DNA of 35,774 bases, taken from an uncultured Caldilineaceae bacterium (GTDB lineage: Bacteria; Chloroflexota; Anaerolineae; Caldilineales; Caldilineaceae). A model generated the notes under the pieces. The model was not told the origin of the DNA and ran no database searches. It saw only the letters and a list, made by a program, of their open reading frames with translations. Every line of letters begins with the position of its first letter. Position 1 is the stretch's first letter. A program made the translations under genes and the position numbers. The stretch lies in contig CATOTS010000058.1 in assembly GCA_951813625.1 (NCBI GenBank), positions 1 through 35,774 of the forward strand, given 5' to 3'. Below, piece by piece: positions 17,482 through 25,793 of this stretch.

Positions 17482-17882
17482 TCCTCTGGAACTCCGGGAG
17501 ATTCGCTCTTAGACGATAGAGAGTAAGGGGGACTGGTTACAGAACTTCACAGAAGCCAGCGCATCGTTCTCAACAACTGCGCGCTGGCCCGTGCATAGGC
17601 GTTACTGAAAACAAGAAACCAGAAGCTGAAAACGTTAACGGTACGGGTCGGCGGCGTCTCGCAGGCCGTCGCCGAACAGGAGACTAACGGAAATGCCGCC
17701 CGCTCTTCGGGCGTTCTGGCTGCGGCCGACTACCGGGCGAACCGGACTGCCGGCAGCAGGCTCGCTGCACAGTGCCCCGGTGAGAGCGGGGCGGTAGGGA
17801 TTGGAACGAAATTATACACACACGGGCGAGTATGACCAATTTTTGAGGTCGCAAGTCTGCCATACACTGGGGACCAGCGCGA
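17482..17882. other. Intergenic region with a gene remnant
   Basis: The 400 bp upstream of the PQQ-repeat gene contain a fragment resembling an ABC permease C-terminus (17635-17703). The rest shows nothing I can name. Confidence 0.5.
17635..17703 (-). pseudogene. Remnant of a dipeptide/oligopeptide ABC permease (DppC/OppC C-terminus)
   Basis: The minus strand reads GGISVSLLFGDGLRDAADPYR followed by TAA (shown as two blocks: GGISVSLL and FGDGLRDAADPYR). The ending of DppC/OppC permeases is characteristically NLLGDGLRDALDPR close to the stop. Only about 22 codons are recognisable and the upstream frame is lost, so this is the tail of a deleted gene. It suggests that a peptide or glycoside ABC transporter operon once adjoined this PhyH gene. 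Confidence 0.6.
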
Positions 17883-18605
17883 TCACCGCAATATCTCGCG
17901 CACCTGGTGCGCGCCGTTTCCGGGGACGTTGTAGGCGAAGGTGTTGGCCCAACGGGGATGGGGCGACCGGTTAGGCGCGGAGCCGTGGATGACCAGGGAG
18001 GTAAAAAAGATGCCGTCGCCCGGCTCCATCGGCACGGTCACGCCCTCATCCCGCTTGTAGTAGTGTCCGGGCAAGAACATGCCGAAGGTCTCCTCGTGCC
18101 GCTCGTGGTCCTGCAAACCCCAACGGTGGCTGCCGGGGATGAACTCAAGGCAGCCGTTTTCCAGCGTCATCGGATCGATCGCCATCTGGCAGTTGATCAT
18201 CATCGGCCGGTTCTCGTCCCTTTTCCAGTAGGCGTAATCCTGGTGCCAGGGCGTCGCCGCGCCCACGCCGGCCTCCTTGGGCAGCAGCTTGCTGTGGTAG
18301 AGGGCCACCTGCGGGTGCATCAGCTCGGCAACGATGTCGACGAGCGCGTCGCTGCGCAGGATGCCGTCCAGGGTCGGGCTAACCAGCTCGCTGTGCATCA
18401 GCTGACGGATGACTTTGCGTTCGTCCGGCGCGTCCTCGTCCTCCCAGGCGACATGGACCTCCGGCGGCGGGTCGGCCACCATGCGCCGGTGAATGTCATT
18501 CAATTCCTGGCGAATCCGCCCGATATCCTCTGCGGAGACAAGGCCCCTTTTTAGCAGAAAACCGTTGTCTTCGTAGGACTCTTTCTCTTGGCTGGTAAGA
18601 TGCAT
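17883..18605 (-). CDS. Phytanoyl-CoA dioxygenase (PhyH) family protein 1
   Basis: This 240-residue Fe(II)/2-oxoglutarate-dependent oxygenase starts at ATG 18605, preceded by GGAGGAG at about 5 nt. The iron ligands are seen as WHQDYAYW (His and Asp, HxD motif) and VIHGSAPNRS (distal His), followed by the 2-oxoglutarate-binding Arg in HPRWANTFAY. The core segment ENGCLEFIPGSH is typical of PhyH. Substrates of bacterial PhyH proteins are diverse (small molecules, ectoine, secondary metabolites) and cannot be read from sequence. It is one of three PhyH paralogues in the window and lies inside the inverted-repeat segment. Confidence 0.9.
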   Translation of the reverse strand: MHLTSQEKESYEDNGFLLKRGLVSAEDIGRIRQELNDIHRRMVADPPPEVHVAWEDEDAPDERKVIRQLMHSELVSPTLDGILRSDALVDIVAELMHPQVALYHSKLLPKEAGVGAATPWHQDYAYWKRDENRPMMINCQMAIDPMTLENGCLEFIPGSHRWGLQDHERHEETFGMFLPGHYYKRDEGVTVPMEPGDGIFFTSLVIHGSAPNRSPHPRWANTFAYNVPGNGAHQVREILR

Positions 18606-18800
18606 CGGACTCCTCCATCTGTGTTTTCCCCATTCACGTTCATTGCGCCATCTGGCGGTCGGGACCGTTGATCGCAACGTGGGTGATCATATGTAAACCA
18701 GTCCATACTTCGGGATGTCATGCCCCCGTCGGTCCTGACTTCTGCCGGCTCTGGCGCCGGAATACGCGCGCTGCAACCTCTCTGTTTTACCTTCTCGCGT

Positions 18801-19107
18801 AACTACTCAGCCGCAATCAGTCTACGACCCTGAATGAGGCGAGCGAAGGTGTACTCTCTCCCCTCACTCCGCTTTACGTTCTCCTTGCTTTTGGGACGGT
18901 CGGGCCTTCGGCCCTCCCTTGTGCGGGGGGACTCCCCCCGCAACGCCCCCCTCCAAAACCAGCGCTCACCGACGGTACGTCGTCATTCCTGCAGTGCGGC
19001 TTATCCAACGTGGTGGCGGCCAACCGAATACGCAATCAGATAATCTGAATGGCGGCGGGGATGAAGCACTGGTCGAGACAGACGCTGTATGTGGCTTAGT
19101 CGTTACC
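18801..19107 (+). repeat. Right copy of ~300-bp inverted repeat (MITE-like)
   Basis: It aligns with the reverse complement of 14872-15156, including the double-hairpin core and both distal ends. It lies upstream of the PhyH gene, so the two copies enclose about 3.6 kb. Confidence 0.75.
18894..18954 (-). repeat. GC-rich dispersed double-hairpin repeat, copy 2 (inverted)
   Basis: GGACGGTCGGGCCTTCGGCC leads into CTCCCTTGTGCGGGGGGACT and CCCCCCGCAACGCC, the reverse complement of copy 1. Confidence 0.85.
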
Positions 19108-19249
19108 TTCTCGCAAATGTGACGTACTGCGAATTGAAGCACTCGCTGTTCACATTAGCAAACCGGCGCCCGTGCGCCCGCGCACTGACAACCTGGACGC
19201 GCCCTGCCATCGGACAGGAACGAAATGACGTCAGATTGGCTGCTTTCAC

Positions 19250-20671
19250 TTAAGACAGTGGCAGGTCGAACCGCACGGATGTCCCCTGTCCAAGCCCCTT
19301 GCTTGTGACAGCAATCGTACCATTGTGCGCTTCGACGATTGCGCGGGCGATGGTCAGCCCCAGCCCCATGCCGCCTGTGCCGCGACTGCGCGATCGATCG
19401 GCGCGGTAGAGGCGGTTGAAGACATGCGGCAAATCGTTCGAGTCAATCCCTGTCCCATCGTCTGTTACCGAAATCTCAACACGCCCGCCCTGTTGCCTGG
19501 CTGCCGCAACCCTAACCTGCCCGCCCGCCTCCGTATGCTGGAGCGCATTGTGTATGACATTGCCTAACGCCTGGCTCATCCGCATCCGGTCAAGATTGAG
19601 CAACGGCAGCTCAGGCAGGGATTGCAGAGAAAGCGTGATCTGGTCTGACTGCGCTTGCGGCTGCCAGCGTTCCACTTCAGCGCTGAGCAACCGTTCCAGC
19701 GAGTACGGTTCGATCGTGAGCCGCAACTCGTCTGATTCGGTTGCGGCCAGCCAGTTCAGGTCACGCGCCAGGTTGCGCAGCAGCTTCACTTCTTGAATGA
19801 TCCGGTCGGCTGCTTTTGCCGGCGTCTGCAACCCTTTGCGTAACCCGTGCGCTTCCAGACGGATGACGCTCAACGGCGTGTTCAGTTCGTGCGAAATATC
19901 ATCGAGCAGCCGTTTGCGCAAATCGCGTTGTGTTTGCAGGGCAGCTGTCATCCGATTGAATGCCGCGCTCATCTGCCCAAGTTCGTCCGGGGAGGTAACC
20001 GGGAGCAGAACGGCATCACCGCCTTCAGCAATAGACCGGGTGGCTTGGGTCAGCGCGCTGACTGGAGCGGTGATGCGTCTGGCGAGCCATACGGCCAGCA
20101 AGAGAGCCATTGCAGCGGTCAAGAGCCCGCCAAAGGTGATGGTGTAGAGCAGGTTCTGCAGAAAACCGTGTGATTCGGTTGCCCAGAATTCACGATTCAC
20201 GTCAACATAGGCGTGTCCCACAGGCTGGCGGGTGCGCAGATCGAATATGTCTACGCGCTGTCCACCCAATTCTGGCGCAACCTCACCCGATCGCAGCTCG
20301 GCGAAGTTATCTTGTAAGACAATTCCATCGCCATCTGTAATGACGACGCGTATACGGTCTTTGTCGGACTCGCTATGGAAGAATTCGAAGGCACTTTCTT
20401 CGGTCTCTTCGCGACGCTTTTGTTCCGCCCCGTTCTCGAAGATATATCCCGTCTCAGATAGAGTGGCTCCCAACGATTCCCAGCCATCTGACGAAGTGTA
20501 CGCGCGGCTCAACTTGCGCGCCAAGTCATTGGCTTCATCGTTGCTGAGCGCGCCTATAAATGTGTCCAGTTGTGCCTGTGTCGTGTAGTACCCAACGCCT
20601 ACACTGAGCGAGACAACAAGAACGATGAGCAGGATAAACGCGCCCAGAAAGCGCCAGCGCAACGACATCAA
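19250..20671 (-). CDS. Sensor histidine kinase (HAMP, BaeS/CssS-like)
   Basis: This 473-residue membrane kinase has TM1 at about 8-30, an extracytoplasmic sensor region of about 140 residues, TM2 at about 172-196, and a HAMP linker at about 197-250. The HisKA domain carries DISHELNTPLS, with phospho-acceptor His261. The ATP lid is NVIHNALQHT (N box), TDDGTGI (G1) and GTGGMGLGL (G2). Its ATG overlaps the stop of the response regulator by 4 nt (ATGA, 20668-20671), so the pair is translationally coupled. The sensor domain contains a charged segment but no recognised ligand fold. The upstream lipoprotein in the same operon could be a sensory or output partner. Confidence 0.93.
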   Translation of the reverse strand: MMSLRWRFLGAFILLIVLVVSLSVGVGYYTTQAQLDTFIGALSNDEANDLARKLSRAYTSSDGWESLGATLSETGYIFENGAEQKRREETEESAFEFFHSESDKDRIRVVITDGDGIVLQDNFAELRSGEVAPELGGQRVDIFDLRTRQPVGHAYVDVNREFWATESHGFLQNLLYTITFGGLLTAAMALLLAVWLARRITAPVSALTQATRSIAEGGDAVLLPVTSPDELGQMSAAFNRMTAALQTQRDLRKRLLDDISHELNTPLSVIRLEAHGLRKGLQTPAKAADRIIQEVKLLRNLARDLNWLAATESDELRLTIEPYSLERLLSAEVERWQPQAQSDQITLSLQSLPELPLLNLDRMRMSQALGNVIHNALQHTEAGGQVRVAAARQQGGRVEISVTDDGTGIDSNDLPHVFNRLYRADRSRSRGTGGMGLGLTIARAIVEAHNGTIAVTSKGLGQGTSVRFDLPLS

Positions 20672-21348
20672 CCCTCCTCCGTTACAAATTTGTAGCCGGC
20701 GCCGTAGACAGTTTGAATCGGCTGGCGCCCATCTACAGTAATTTGCCGGCGCAGACGAAAGATGTGGTTGTCAATGGCGCGATCATATCCGTCATAATCG
20801 GCATTGAAGGCCAGAGCGATGAGCTGGTCGCGCGTGAGCACCTGATTTGGATGACGCATGAAGGTGGAAAGCAGAAGGAACTGCGCATGACTTAAGCTGA
20901 TGGGTTGCTCGTCAACTGTCACGCACTGCGTCGTTTCATCAATCGTAATGTGGCCGCGGGTTAATACTTGCTGCACTTTGTCATTGACCCGGCGCAACAC
21001 GGCTTTGGCGCGTGCCACGACCTCCTCGGGATCGAACGGCTTGACGACATAATCATCTGCGCCGCTTTCCAGCCCGAGGATGCGGTCGGCATGCGCTTCC
21101 CTGGCAGTGAGCATGATGATGGGAACATCGGACTCGCGGCGTAGAACGCGGCAAAGTTCGATTCCATCGAGGCCGGGGAGCATCAGATCGAGCACAATCA
21201 GGTCGGGAGCGATGGTGCGGGCCAGGGTGAGTCCTGTCCTGCCATCGTAGGCGACATTGGCCTTATAGCCTGCCTGCTCAAAAAAGATTTGTAGCCAGTT
21301 CGCGATGCGCGTATCGTCTTCAACAATCAGAATCATGTGACGCATCAT
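20668..21348 (-). CDS. OmpR-family response regulator
   Basis: This is a receiver plus winged-helix DNA-binding protein of about 226 residues. The likely start is the ATG at 21348 (GGGA a few bases upstream); an earlier in-frame ATG at 21393 lacks this context. The receiver has the acidic pocket VEDD near the N-terminus, the phospho-acceptor Asp in LIVLDLMLPGLDG, the conserved Thr in MLTARE and the Lys in DYVVKPFD. The C-terminal Trans_reg_C domain (PISLSHAQFLLLSTFMRHPN ... VDNHIFRLRRQI-like wing) binds promoters. It lies between the lipoprotein and the kinase and overlaps the latter by 4 nt. Confidence 0.93.
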   Translation of the reverse strand: MMRHMILIVEDDTRIANWLQIFFEQAGYKANVAYDGRTGLTLARTIAPDLIVLDLMLPGLDGIELCRVLRRESDVPIIMLTAREAHADRILGLESGADDYVVKPFDPEEVVARAKAVLRRVNDKVQQVLTRGHITIDETTQCVTVDEQPISLSHAQFLLLSTFMRHPNQVLTRDQLIALAFNADYDGYDRAIDNHIFRLRRQITVDGRQPIQTVYGAGYKFVTEEG

Positions 21349-21457
21349 TCGTTCCCGACTGAACCTTACCGACGCGGCGCCCATCCTGGACACCGCGTCA
21401 GCCTATCGTCTACTTTCGCCGGCGAACGGCTGCCGGCTTCTTGCGCCGCGATCTTTC

Positions 21458-22117
21458 TCAGTCACCGCTCTTGTGTTCGCCGTCATCTTCACTATCTTCA
21501 CTATCTTCACCATCTTCACCACCGGGACCGTGCTCACCGGCCTCGCCGCCCGTTCCCGGCCCGACTTCGGCGTGGGGCGTCCACCCCGCAAACGTTTGGG
21601 CAGTTGCTGGAAGCCTGACTTCGACCTTCTGACCGGGAGCAAGGTCAACCGGCGCTGTCGGTCCAAGTTCGACTCCATTCGACAGGTGAACCTCAACCCG
21701 AACCTGCTGCAAGGCGCTGCTCGTTGTATTCTCCACCGTGCCGATAAAGGCATTGCTCTCAACGTCGTAGACCAGGACCAGGCGGGCGCCCTTTCGGACA
21801 AAATCATATCGCTCGGTCAGGGTCAGGGTATTGCCCGATTCTTCGCCTTCGCCTGCGCTAGCGTGTTCGCTGCCCTCGCCTTCACTGCTCTCACCTTCAC
21901 TGCTCTCACCTTCACTGACATCGCCTTCACTGACATCGCCTGCCCTGTTGCCGCCATCGCCCTCGTGTTCCTCCCGGCTCGCCGCACTGCCGCTTGAGCC
22001 ATGATGCTCGCCTGTTCCGACAGTCATTGAACAGCCGCTTATGCCGGTTGCTAACGTGACCGCGGTCAACGCGACCATCAGCACAAAATTCCTTGTCAAG
22101 AATTTCTTGTCTGACAC
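21458..22117 (-). CDS. Acidic repeat lipoprotein with FxLYD-like domain
   Basis: This is a lipoprotein of about 219 residues from the GTG at 22117, which has AGAGGTG 6 nt upstream; ATGs at 22138 and 22156 in upstream repeats are alternatives. The signal peptide FVLMVALTAVTLATGISGC ends in the lipobox ISGC. A Glu/Ser/Gly-rich linker follows, with 5-residue repeats (SEGDV, SEGES). Then a beta-rich domain resembling FxLYD (VYDVESNAFIGTVENTT, VRVEVHLSNG, LAPGQKVEVRLP) leads to an acidic tail of EDSED repeats. It should sit on the outer face of the membrane. It is the first gene of the operon with the two-component system, suggesting an envelope-stress or metal-related sensing role. Confidence 0.8.
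   Translation of the reverse strand: MSDKKFLTRNFVLMVALTAVTLATGISGCSMTVGTGEHHGSSGSAASREEHEGDGGNRAGDVSEGDVSEGESSEGESSEGEGSEHASAGEGEESGNTLTLTERYDFVRKGARLVLVYDVESNAFIGTVENTTSSALQQVRVEVHLSNGVELGPTAPVDLAPGQKVEVRLPATAQTFAGWTPHAEVGPGTGGEAGEHGPGGEDGEDSEDSEDDGEHKSGD
21487..21522. repeat. Four 9-bp tandem repeats coding the acidic C-terminal tail
   Basis: CTTCACTAT, CTTCACTAT, CTTCACCAT and CTTCACCAC encode the (D)-S/G-E repeats of the lipoprotein tail on the minus strand. Confidence 0.75.
21879..21938. repeat. Four 15-bp tandem repeats in the lipoprotein linker
   Basis: Two copies of CCTTCACTGCTCTCA are followed by two of CCTTCACTGACATCG. They encode five-residue SEGES/SEGDV units. Confidence 0.85.
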
Positions 22118-22165
22118 CGTTACACCTCTATGCACCATTTCACCTCTATGCACCATTTCACCTCT
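22112..22165 (-). promoter_or_regulatory. Triplicated 18-bp ribosome-binding/start-codon repeat
   Basis: Three contiguous 18-bp units lie at 22148-22165, 22130-22147 and 22112-22129. On the minus strand the first two read AGAGGTGAAATGGTGCAT and the third is the variant AGAGGTGTAACGGTGTCA. Each unit carries a Shine-Dalgarno core and a possible start codon (ATG, ATG, GTG), all in one frame with the lipoprotein. They give three alternative starts 18 nt apart. Confidence 0.8.
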
Positions 22166-22246
22166 TTCTATAATGTTGCGTTTGCCTGAGGGCGTATCCC
22201 CCATTGCCGCCAACTGTAGCGGTGAAATGTTGCACAAATATGTCAC

Positions 22247-22635
22247 ACGAAAAACATCAGCGTGCGGGGCAACGAAGTCAGTGTTGTGGATATTTTGGGA
22301 AGACTCTCGGCCTGGGAATGGACTCCCTTATTTGGTAGGGCATTTGGTAGGGCCGATTTGGGGCATTGGTCCTGCTGATACCGGCCAGGTCATCACGAAA
22401 ATCGGGGCATCTGGTAGCTATGCATGGAGCTGTACAGCTTGCTCCGTCTCAGGCAAAACCGGACCTGCCCGACCTCCTGCGGGAGGACAAGGGCTCTCTT
22501 GAATAGAAAGCCGTTGGCTGCAAAAGGCTCTGTTTCTTGCTGGGGAGATTCATCGGAGTCCCCGTAACCTTGCCCGTGGCTTGGGGCGCTGTCCAGACCC
22601 CTGCTGCCTGCGGTAGAGCAAAGCCGGTGGGGTGA
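22247..22635. other. Intergenic region, nothing recognised
   Basis: About 390 bp lie between the lipoprotein operon's 5' end and the 3' end of the second propeller gene. I see short inverted repeats (for example CTCCTGCGGGAG at about 22480) but no gene or clear regulatory site. Confidence 0.5.
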
Positions 22636-24195
22636 TCAGCAGAATGTAAGACTATACAGCCTGCTGCGTTCGAGGTAGAAGCGGATCCGGACCGGGTCAT
22701 TGGCTCCTGTCGGGATTTTCTGCAGTGGGATCCGCCAGTGCATGTCGTCAGTTTGCAGAGGAGTGCACTCTTCGCGCGAAAACCCCTCAAGGGCGCGGCC
22801 GTCGGGCCCGGTCAGCTCAACGCGCAGCTGACCGCCGGCGGCATCCGCATTCACCTCCAGCGCGCCGCCAGGGGGCAAAATCAGCGGCTTGGTGGCGACC
22901 ATGCCCTCGCTGGCCGCGGCCAGCGCGACAAAACGGTCGCGCCGCCAGGTCGCCCGGCCCAGCCGCTTGACCCGCTTCTCCATCTCGATTTCGCCGTGCG
23001 TATGCTCACAACCGGTGTAGTACCAGTGCAGTTCGTCCCCGTCCACGACCGGCTCCTTCGCCGTACCGATGATCATGCCCCTGTCCCACGCCTCGCCCTC
23101 GCCGCGCGGGAGCGCCGCCGTCCGGTCGCGGTCGGCATGTTGCCAGTTGATGCCGTCGCGGCTGTAGACGAACTGCGCGTCGATCGGGCCATCGCACGGG
23201 ATCTGGTTCTTCTCCCCCGGGATCTGCTCGGCCGTCACATAGAGCACGCCCAGCAGACCGAGATGAACATTGCCGTAACGAAAGGCGGAAAGGTTGTGGA
23301 ACTCGGCGCGCAGCGCGCCGTACCTGCGGTAAGCGACCTCATCATCCCAGCTGCCCGGCTCCAAAACAGGGTAAGAGTCCTTCCAGGGACCGGTCAGAGC
23401 GGGGCTTTCCGAGTAACAGATGACGCGGCGCTTGTGCCGGTCGTCGAAGCGCTGGATCGAATAGGCGCGGTAGAGATTGGCCGCGCGGTCGAAGGTCACG
23501 TTGAATGTGCCTTCGTTGCTGCGCCTCACCACCGGTTCGAGATGGCCGCTGTCGTCCCAGTGGATGCCGTCGGGCGAGGTGAGCAGGAAGATGCCGCGGT
23601 AGCGCCGGCAGAAGCCGATCGCCTTGTAGCGTTTGTCCGCGTCCTCCTCTGCGCGATCGATAAAGACGGAAGCGCCGTGCAGGTCCCAGATGATATTGTT
23701 TGCGGAGCTGCCGTTGAAGGTGAAGATACCCAGCTCCGGCTTGACCCAGTTGACGCCGTCATCGCTCTCGGCGTACAGGGTCAGGTCGCCGCGGTCGTTG
23801 TCGACGAAGCGGCGCCCGTAGCCGTCCGCGGTGACGCCGTTGCAATGAAAGGGTCTCTCGTCGCTGCGCGGGATATAGAGGCCGGGGACCTGGTAGTTGC
23901 CGGCCGGCACGCGCCAGTGGGGGCCCATGCGGCCGAAATACCACATGCGGTACTTGCCCACCAGCTCGTCGTACAGGACCGTACCGTAGAGATGGATGCG
24001 CTTGCTCATGCCCGGACCGCAGTATTCCCACAGCTTGTCCTCGTCGGGCTCCATGACAAAGGGGGTCTTGCTGCAGGGCTGCACCGCGCGGCTGATGCCC
24101 TCCTCCTCCTCGATCAGCGTTTCGTCGAGAAGCAGGACGGTCTCTCCTTTGCGCAGCTGATATGGGCCGGAGGAGGGGTCGGTTCTTGCGTTCAT
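22636..24195 (-). CDS. Five-bladed beta-propeller glycosidase-like protein, paralogue 2
   Basis: This 519-residue protein is a distant paralogue of the gene at 2639-4333. It has the same blade pattern (ESDDGVNWVKPEL, TSPDGIHWDDSGH, YSRDGINWQHADRD) and an early acidic segment LLLDETLIEEEEG corresponding to VDDFLID. The C-terminal domain (GGALEVNADAAGGQLRVEL and onward) matches the beta-sandwich tail of the first. Glycoside hydrolase or glycan-binding function is inferred from fold and context; catalytic residues are not assigned. The ATG at 24195 lacks a strong ribosome binding site. It lies 70 bp downstream of the Gfo/Idh gene on the same strand and is probably co-transcribed with it. Confidence 0.7.
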   Translation of the reverse strand: MNARTDPSSGPYQLRKGETVLLLDETLIEEEEGISRAVQPCSKTPFVMEPDEDKLWEYCGPGMSKRIHLYGTVLYDELVGKYRMWYFGRMGPHWRVPAGNYQVPGLYIPRSDERPFHCNGVTADGYGRRFVDNDRGDLTLYAESDDGVNWVKPELGIFTFNGSSANNIIWDLHGASVFIDRAEEDADKRYKAIGFCRRYRGIFLLTSPDGIHWDDSGHLEPVVRRSNEGTFNVTFDRAANLYRAYSIQRFDDRHKRRVICYSESPALTGPWKDSYPVLEPGSWDDEVAYRRYGALRAEFHNLSAFRYGNVHLGLLGVLYVTAEQIPGEKNQIPCDGPIDAQFVYSRDGINWQHADRDRTAALPRGEGEAWDRGMIIGTAKEPVVDGDELHWYYTGCEHTHGEIEMEKRVKRLGRATWRRDRFVALAAASEGMVATKPLILPPGGALEVNADAAGGQLRVELTGPDGRALEGFSREECTPLQTDDMHWRIPLQKIPTGANDPVRIRFYLERSRLYSLTFC

Positions 24196-24265
24196 TGGCG
24201 GGTAGCGGCTGAGGGGACTGCGCTCGCGCTCCTAGGGAGAAGCCGAAGCGGCAGCGGACTTACGG

Positions 24266-25252
24266 TTACCACTGGAGCTCCACCGGGCGGTTGCTGCGCA
24301 GGGATTCGACCGCGGCTTCCGCGATCAGCTGCGCCTGGTAGCCGTCCTGCAACGACGGCGATACGGCCGCGCCGGCTTCGACCGCACGGATGAAAGCGTC
24401 CAGCGCGGTCGCGAAGCTCTCCTCCGAGTAGGACTGGGTAAAGCCGCCCTGCACGATGCCGGTCTGCGTAAAATGGACCAGCGGATGGCTGCGGGCCGGG
24501 CTTGATTGCAGCAGCCCCTCCGAGCCAAAAACCTCGATCCGGTCATCACAGCCGTAGACCGACCGCCTGCTGTTCTCGATCGTGCACAGCGCGCCGCTGG
24601 GAAAGCGCAGAAGGACCACGGCCGTGTCCACGTCGCCCGCCGGCACGTTGGCCGGATCGATCAGACAGGAGCCGGCTGCGTAGACCTCGGCCGGCCGCTC
24701 CGATACCATCCAGGGGACCAGGTCGAAATAGTGGACCATCTTGTCGCGCAACAGGCCGCCGGAGCGCTCCAGGTAGGTCAGCGCGGTCGGTTCAAAGTCA
24801 CGCGCGACGATGCGGACCGACTCGACCTGCCCGACTGCGCCCTCCTGAATGCGCGCCCGCATCTGCTGGAACTCCGACGCGAACCGGCGCCGGAAGCCGA
24901 TGAAGATCGGCACGTCGTAGCCGGCCGCCTCGGCCACGACCGCCCTCACCTTTTCGACGTCGAGATCGATCGGTTTTTCGCAGTAGGTCGGCTTGCCGGC
25001 CTGCATCGCCTGCCGCAGCAGGTCGGCGTGCGTGTCGGTCGAAGAGGCGATCAGGACCGCGTCGACATCCTCCGCCTGCCAGACGTCTTCCTGACGCTGC
25101 GGGCAGCGCGCGCCCAGGGGCGCGCCGAGCCGCCGCGCGGCCGCCTGGTCGACGTCAAAGATGTAGCCGAGTTCCGCCGCGGGATGGGCGGCAATGTTGT
25201 TGGCGTGGATTGTGCCGGCGCGGCCGGCGCCAAACAGGGCAAAACGCATCAT
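24266..25252 (-). CDS. Gfo/Idh/MocA oxidoreductase (inositol 2-dehydrogenase-like)
   Basis: This 328-residue NAD(P)-dependent sugar/polyol dehydrogenase starts at ATG 25252 (or ATG 25249), with only a weak GGA ribosome binding site. It has the N-terminal Rossmann motif FGAGRAG, the EKPID motif (catalytic Lys), and the active-site segment DKMVHYFDLVPWM. The His and Asp of that segment correspond to the IolG-type DxxxHDxD region. Length and order match inositol dehydrogenases and related scyllo-inositol or sugar oxidoreductases. The substrate cannot be read from sequence. It may act with the downstream propeller protein in polyol or sugar catabolism. Confidence 0.85.
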   Translation of the reverse strand: MMRFALFGAGRAGTIHANNIAAHPAAELGYIFDVDQAAARRLGAPLGARCPQRQEDVWQAEDVDAVLIASSTDTHADLLRQAMQAGKPTYCEKPIDLDVEKVRAVVAEAAGYDVPIFIGFRRRFASEFQQMRARIQEGAVGQVESVRIVARDFEPTALTYLERSGGLLRDKMVHYFDLVPWMVSERPAEVYAAGSCLIDPANVPAGDVDTAVVLLRFPSGALCTIENSRRSVYGCDDRIEVFGSEGLLQSSPARSHPLVHFTQTGIVQGGFTQSYSEESFATALDAFIRAVEAGAAVSPSLQDGYQAQLIAEAAVESLRSNRPVELQW

Positions 25253-25415
25253 GGCTGTGTCCGGTGGTCAATGGCGAGAAGTGAACGTTCAGGAGCAGAA
25301 AGTAAGAGCTACTCGCTATCGATTCAAGCCTTTGGGCGTGACCAGTCTTGTTCGCCCTGGCTGCGCAACGCCGGAAGAATCCTCTCGAACTCCTCTTCCA
25401 GAACTGATCAGGCTG

Positions 25416-25793
25416 TTACGACCCGGTCCTTGGGAAGGCGAGATCGGCGGTTCCCTCGCCAACGCTTGCCGTAAGCTGCTCAATAAGCGAAGGCAGATAA
25501 TCGACAACTGTGGCGCGCACCAAACTGAGATCTATGGCCGCGTAATCATGAACCATCCGGTAGCGCATTCCGCTGGCGCATTCCGATGACGTCACTCCCT
25601 GGAATCTCCGGGTGTTTGCTGCGCGTCTGATCGGACACATAATTGGCGGCCTCGCCTACAATTTCTACCAGCTTTATAAGGGCGAACTGCATCATCTCAA
25701 TCCGTTCCAACGCATCCTTGCTTGTCGTGCCCAACATTTTGTCACCTTGACGGCATAAACACCCATGGCCACAAGACGTACTCTGTCATCAAT
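25416..25793 (-). pseudogene. Decayed HEPN (DUF86-type) toxin gene
   Basis: Conserved HEPN segments are visible: MQFALIKLVEIVGEAANYVS in one frame and MRYRMVHDYAAIDL, with the RxxxxH-type RNase motif, in another. A 13-bp tandem duplication at 25563-25584 shifts the frame exactly at the active-site motif. Upstream, the plausible original start region (DDRVRLVAMGVYAVKVTK) is in a third frame, offset by about one base near 25737-25740 (AAAA run), and it begins with ATT, not ATG. The gene overlaps the stop of the MNT gene, as in intact HEPN-MNT modules. As it stands it cannot make a full-length toxin. Confidence 0.72.
25563..25584. repeat. 13-bp tandem duplication disrupting the HEPN gene
   Basis: GCGCATTCC occurs at 25563-25571 and 25576-25584, with a period of 13. 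Removing one unit restores the reading SDVIGMRYRMVHDY across the RxxxxH motif. Confidence 0.8.

Larger units (their letters stand above)
18606..19249. other. Repeat-bearing intergenic region
   Basis: Between the start of the PhyH gene and the stop of the histidine kinase gene lies the right copy of the long inverted repeat (18801-19107). No gene is supported. Confidence 0.6.

Noticed and set aside
18834..19043. Small ORF MRRAKVYSLPSL... shared by both long inverted repeats
   Set aside because: The two copies differ by frameshifts and the frame has no ribosome binding site; the DNA repeat explains the similarity.
22738..24393. 551-residue ORF opposite the second propeller gene
   Set aside because: An antisense shadow with V/A/R-rich low-complexity translation and no conserved motifs.
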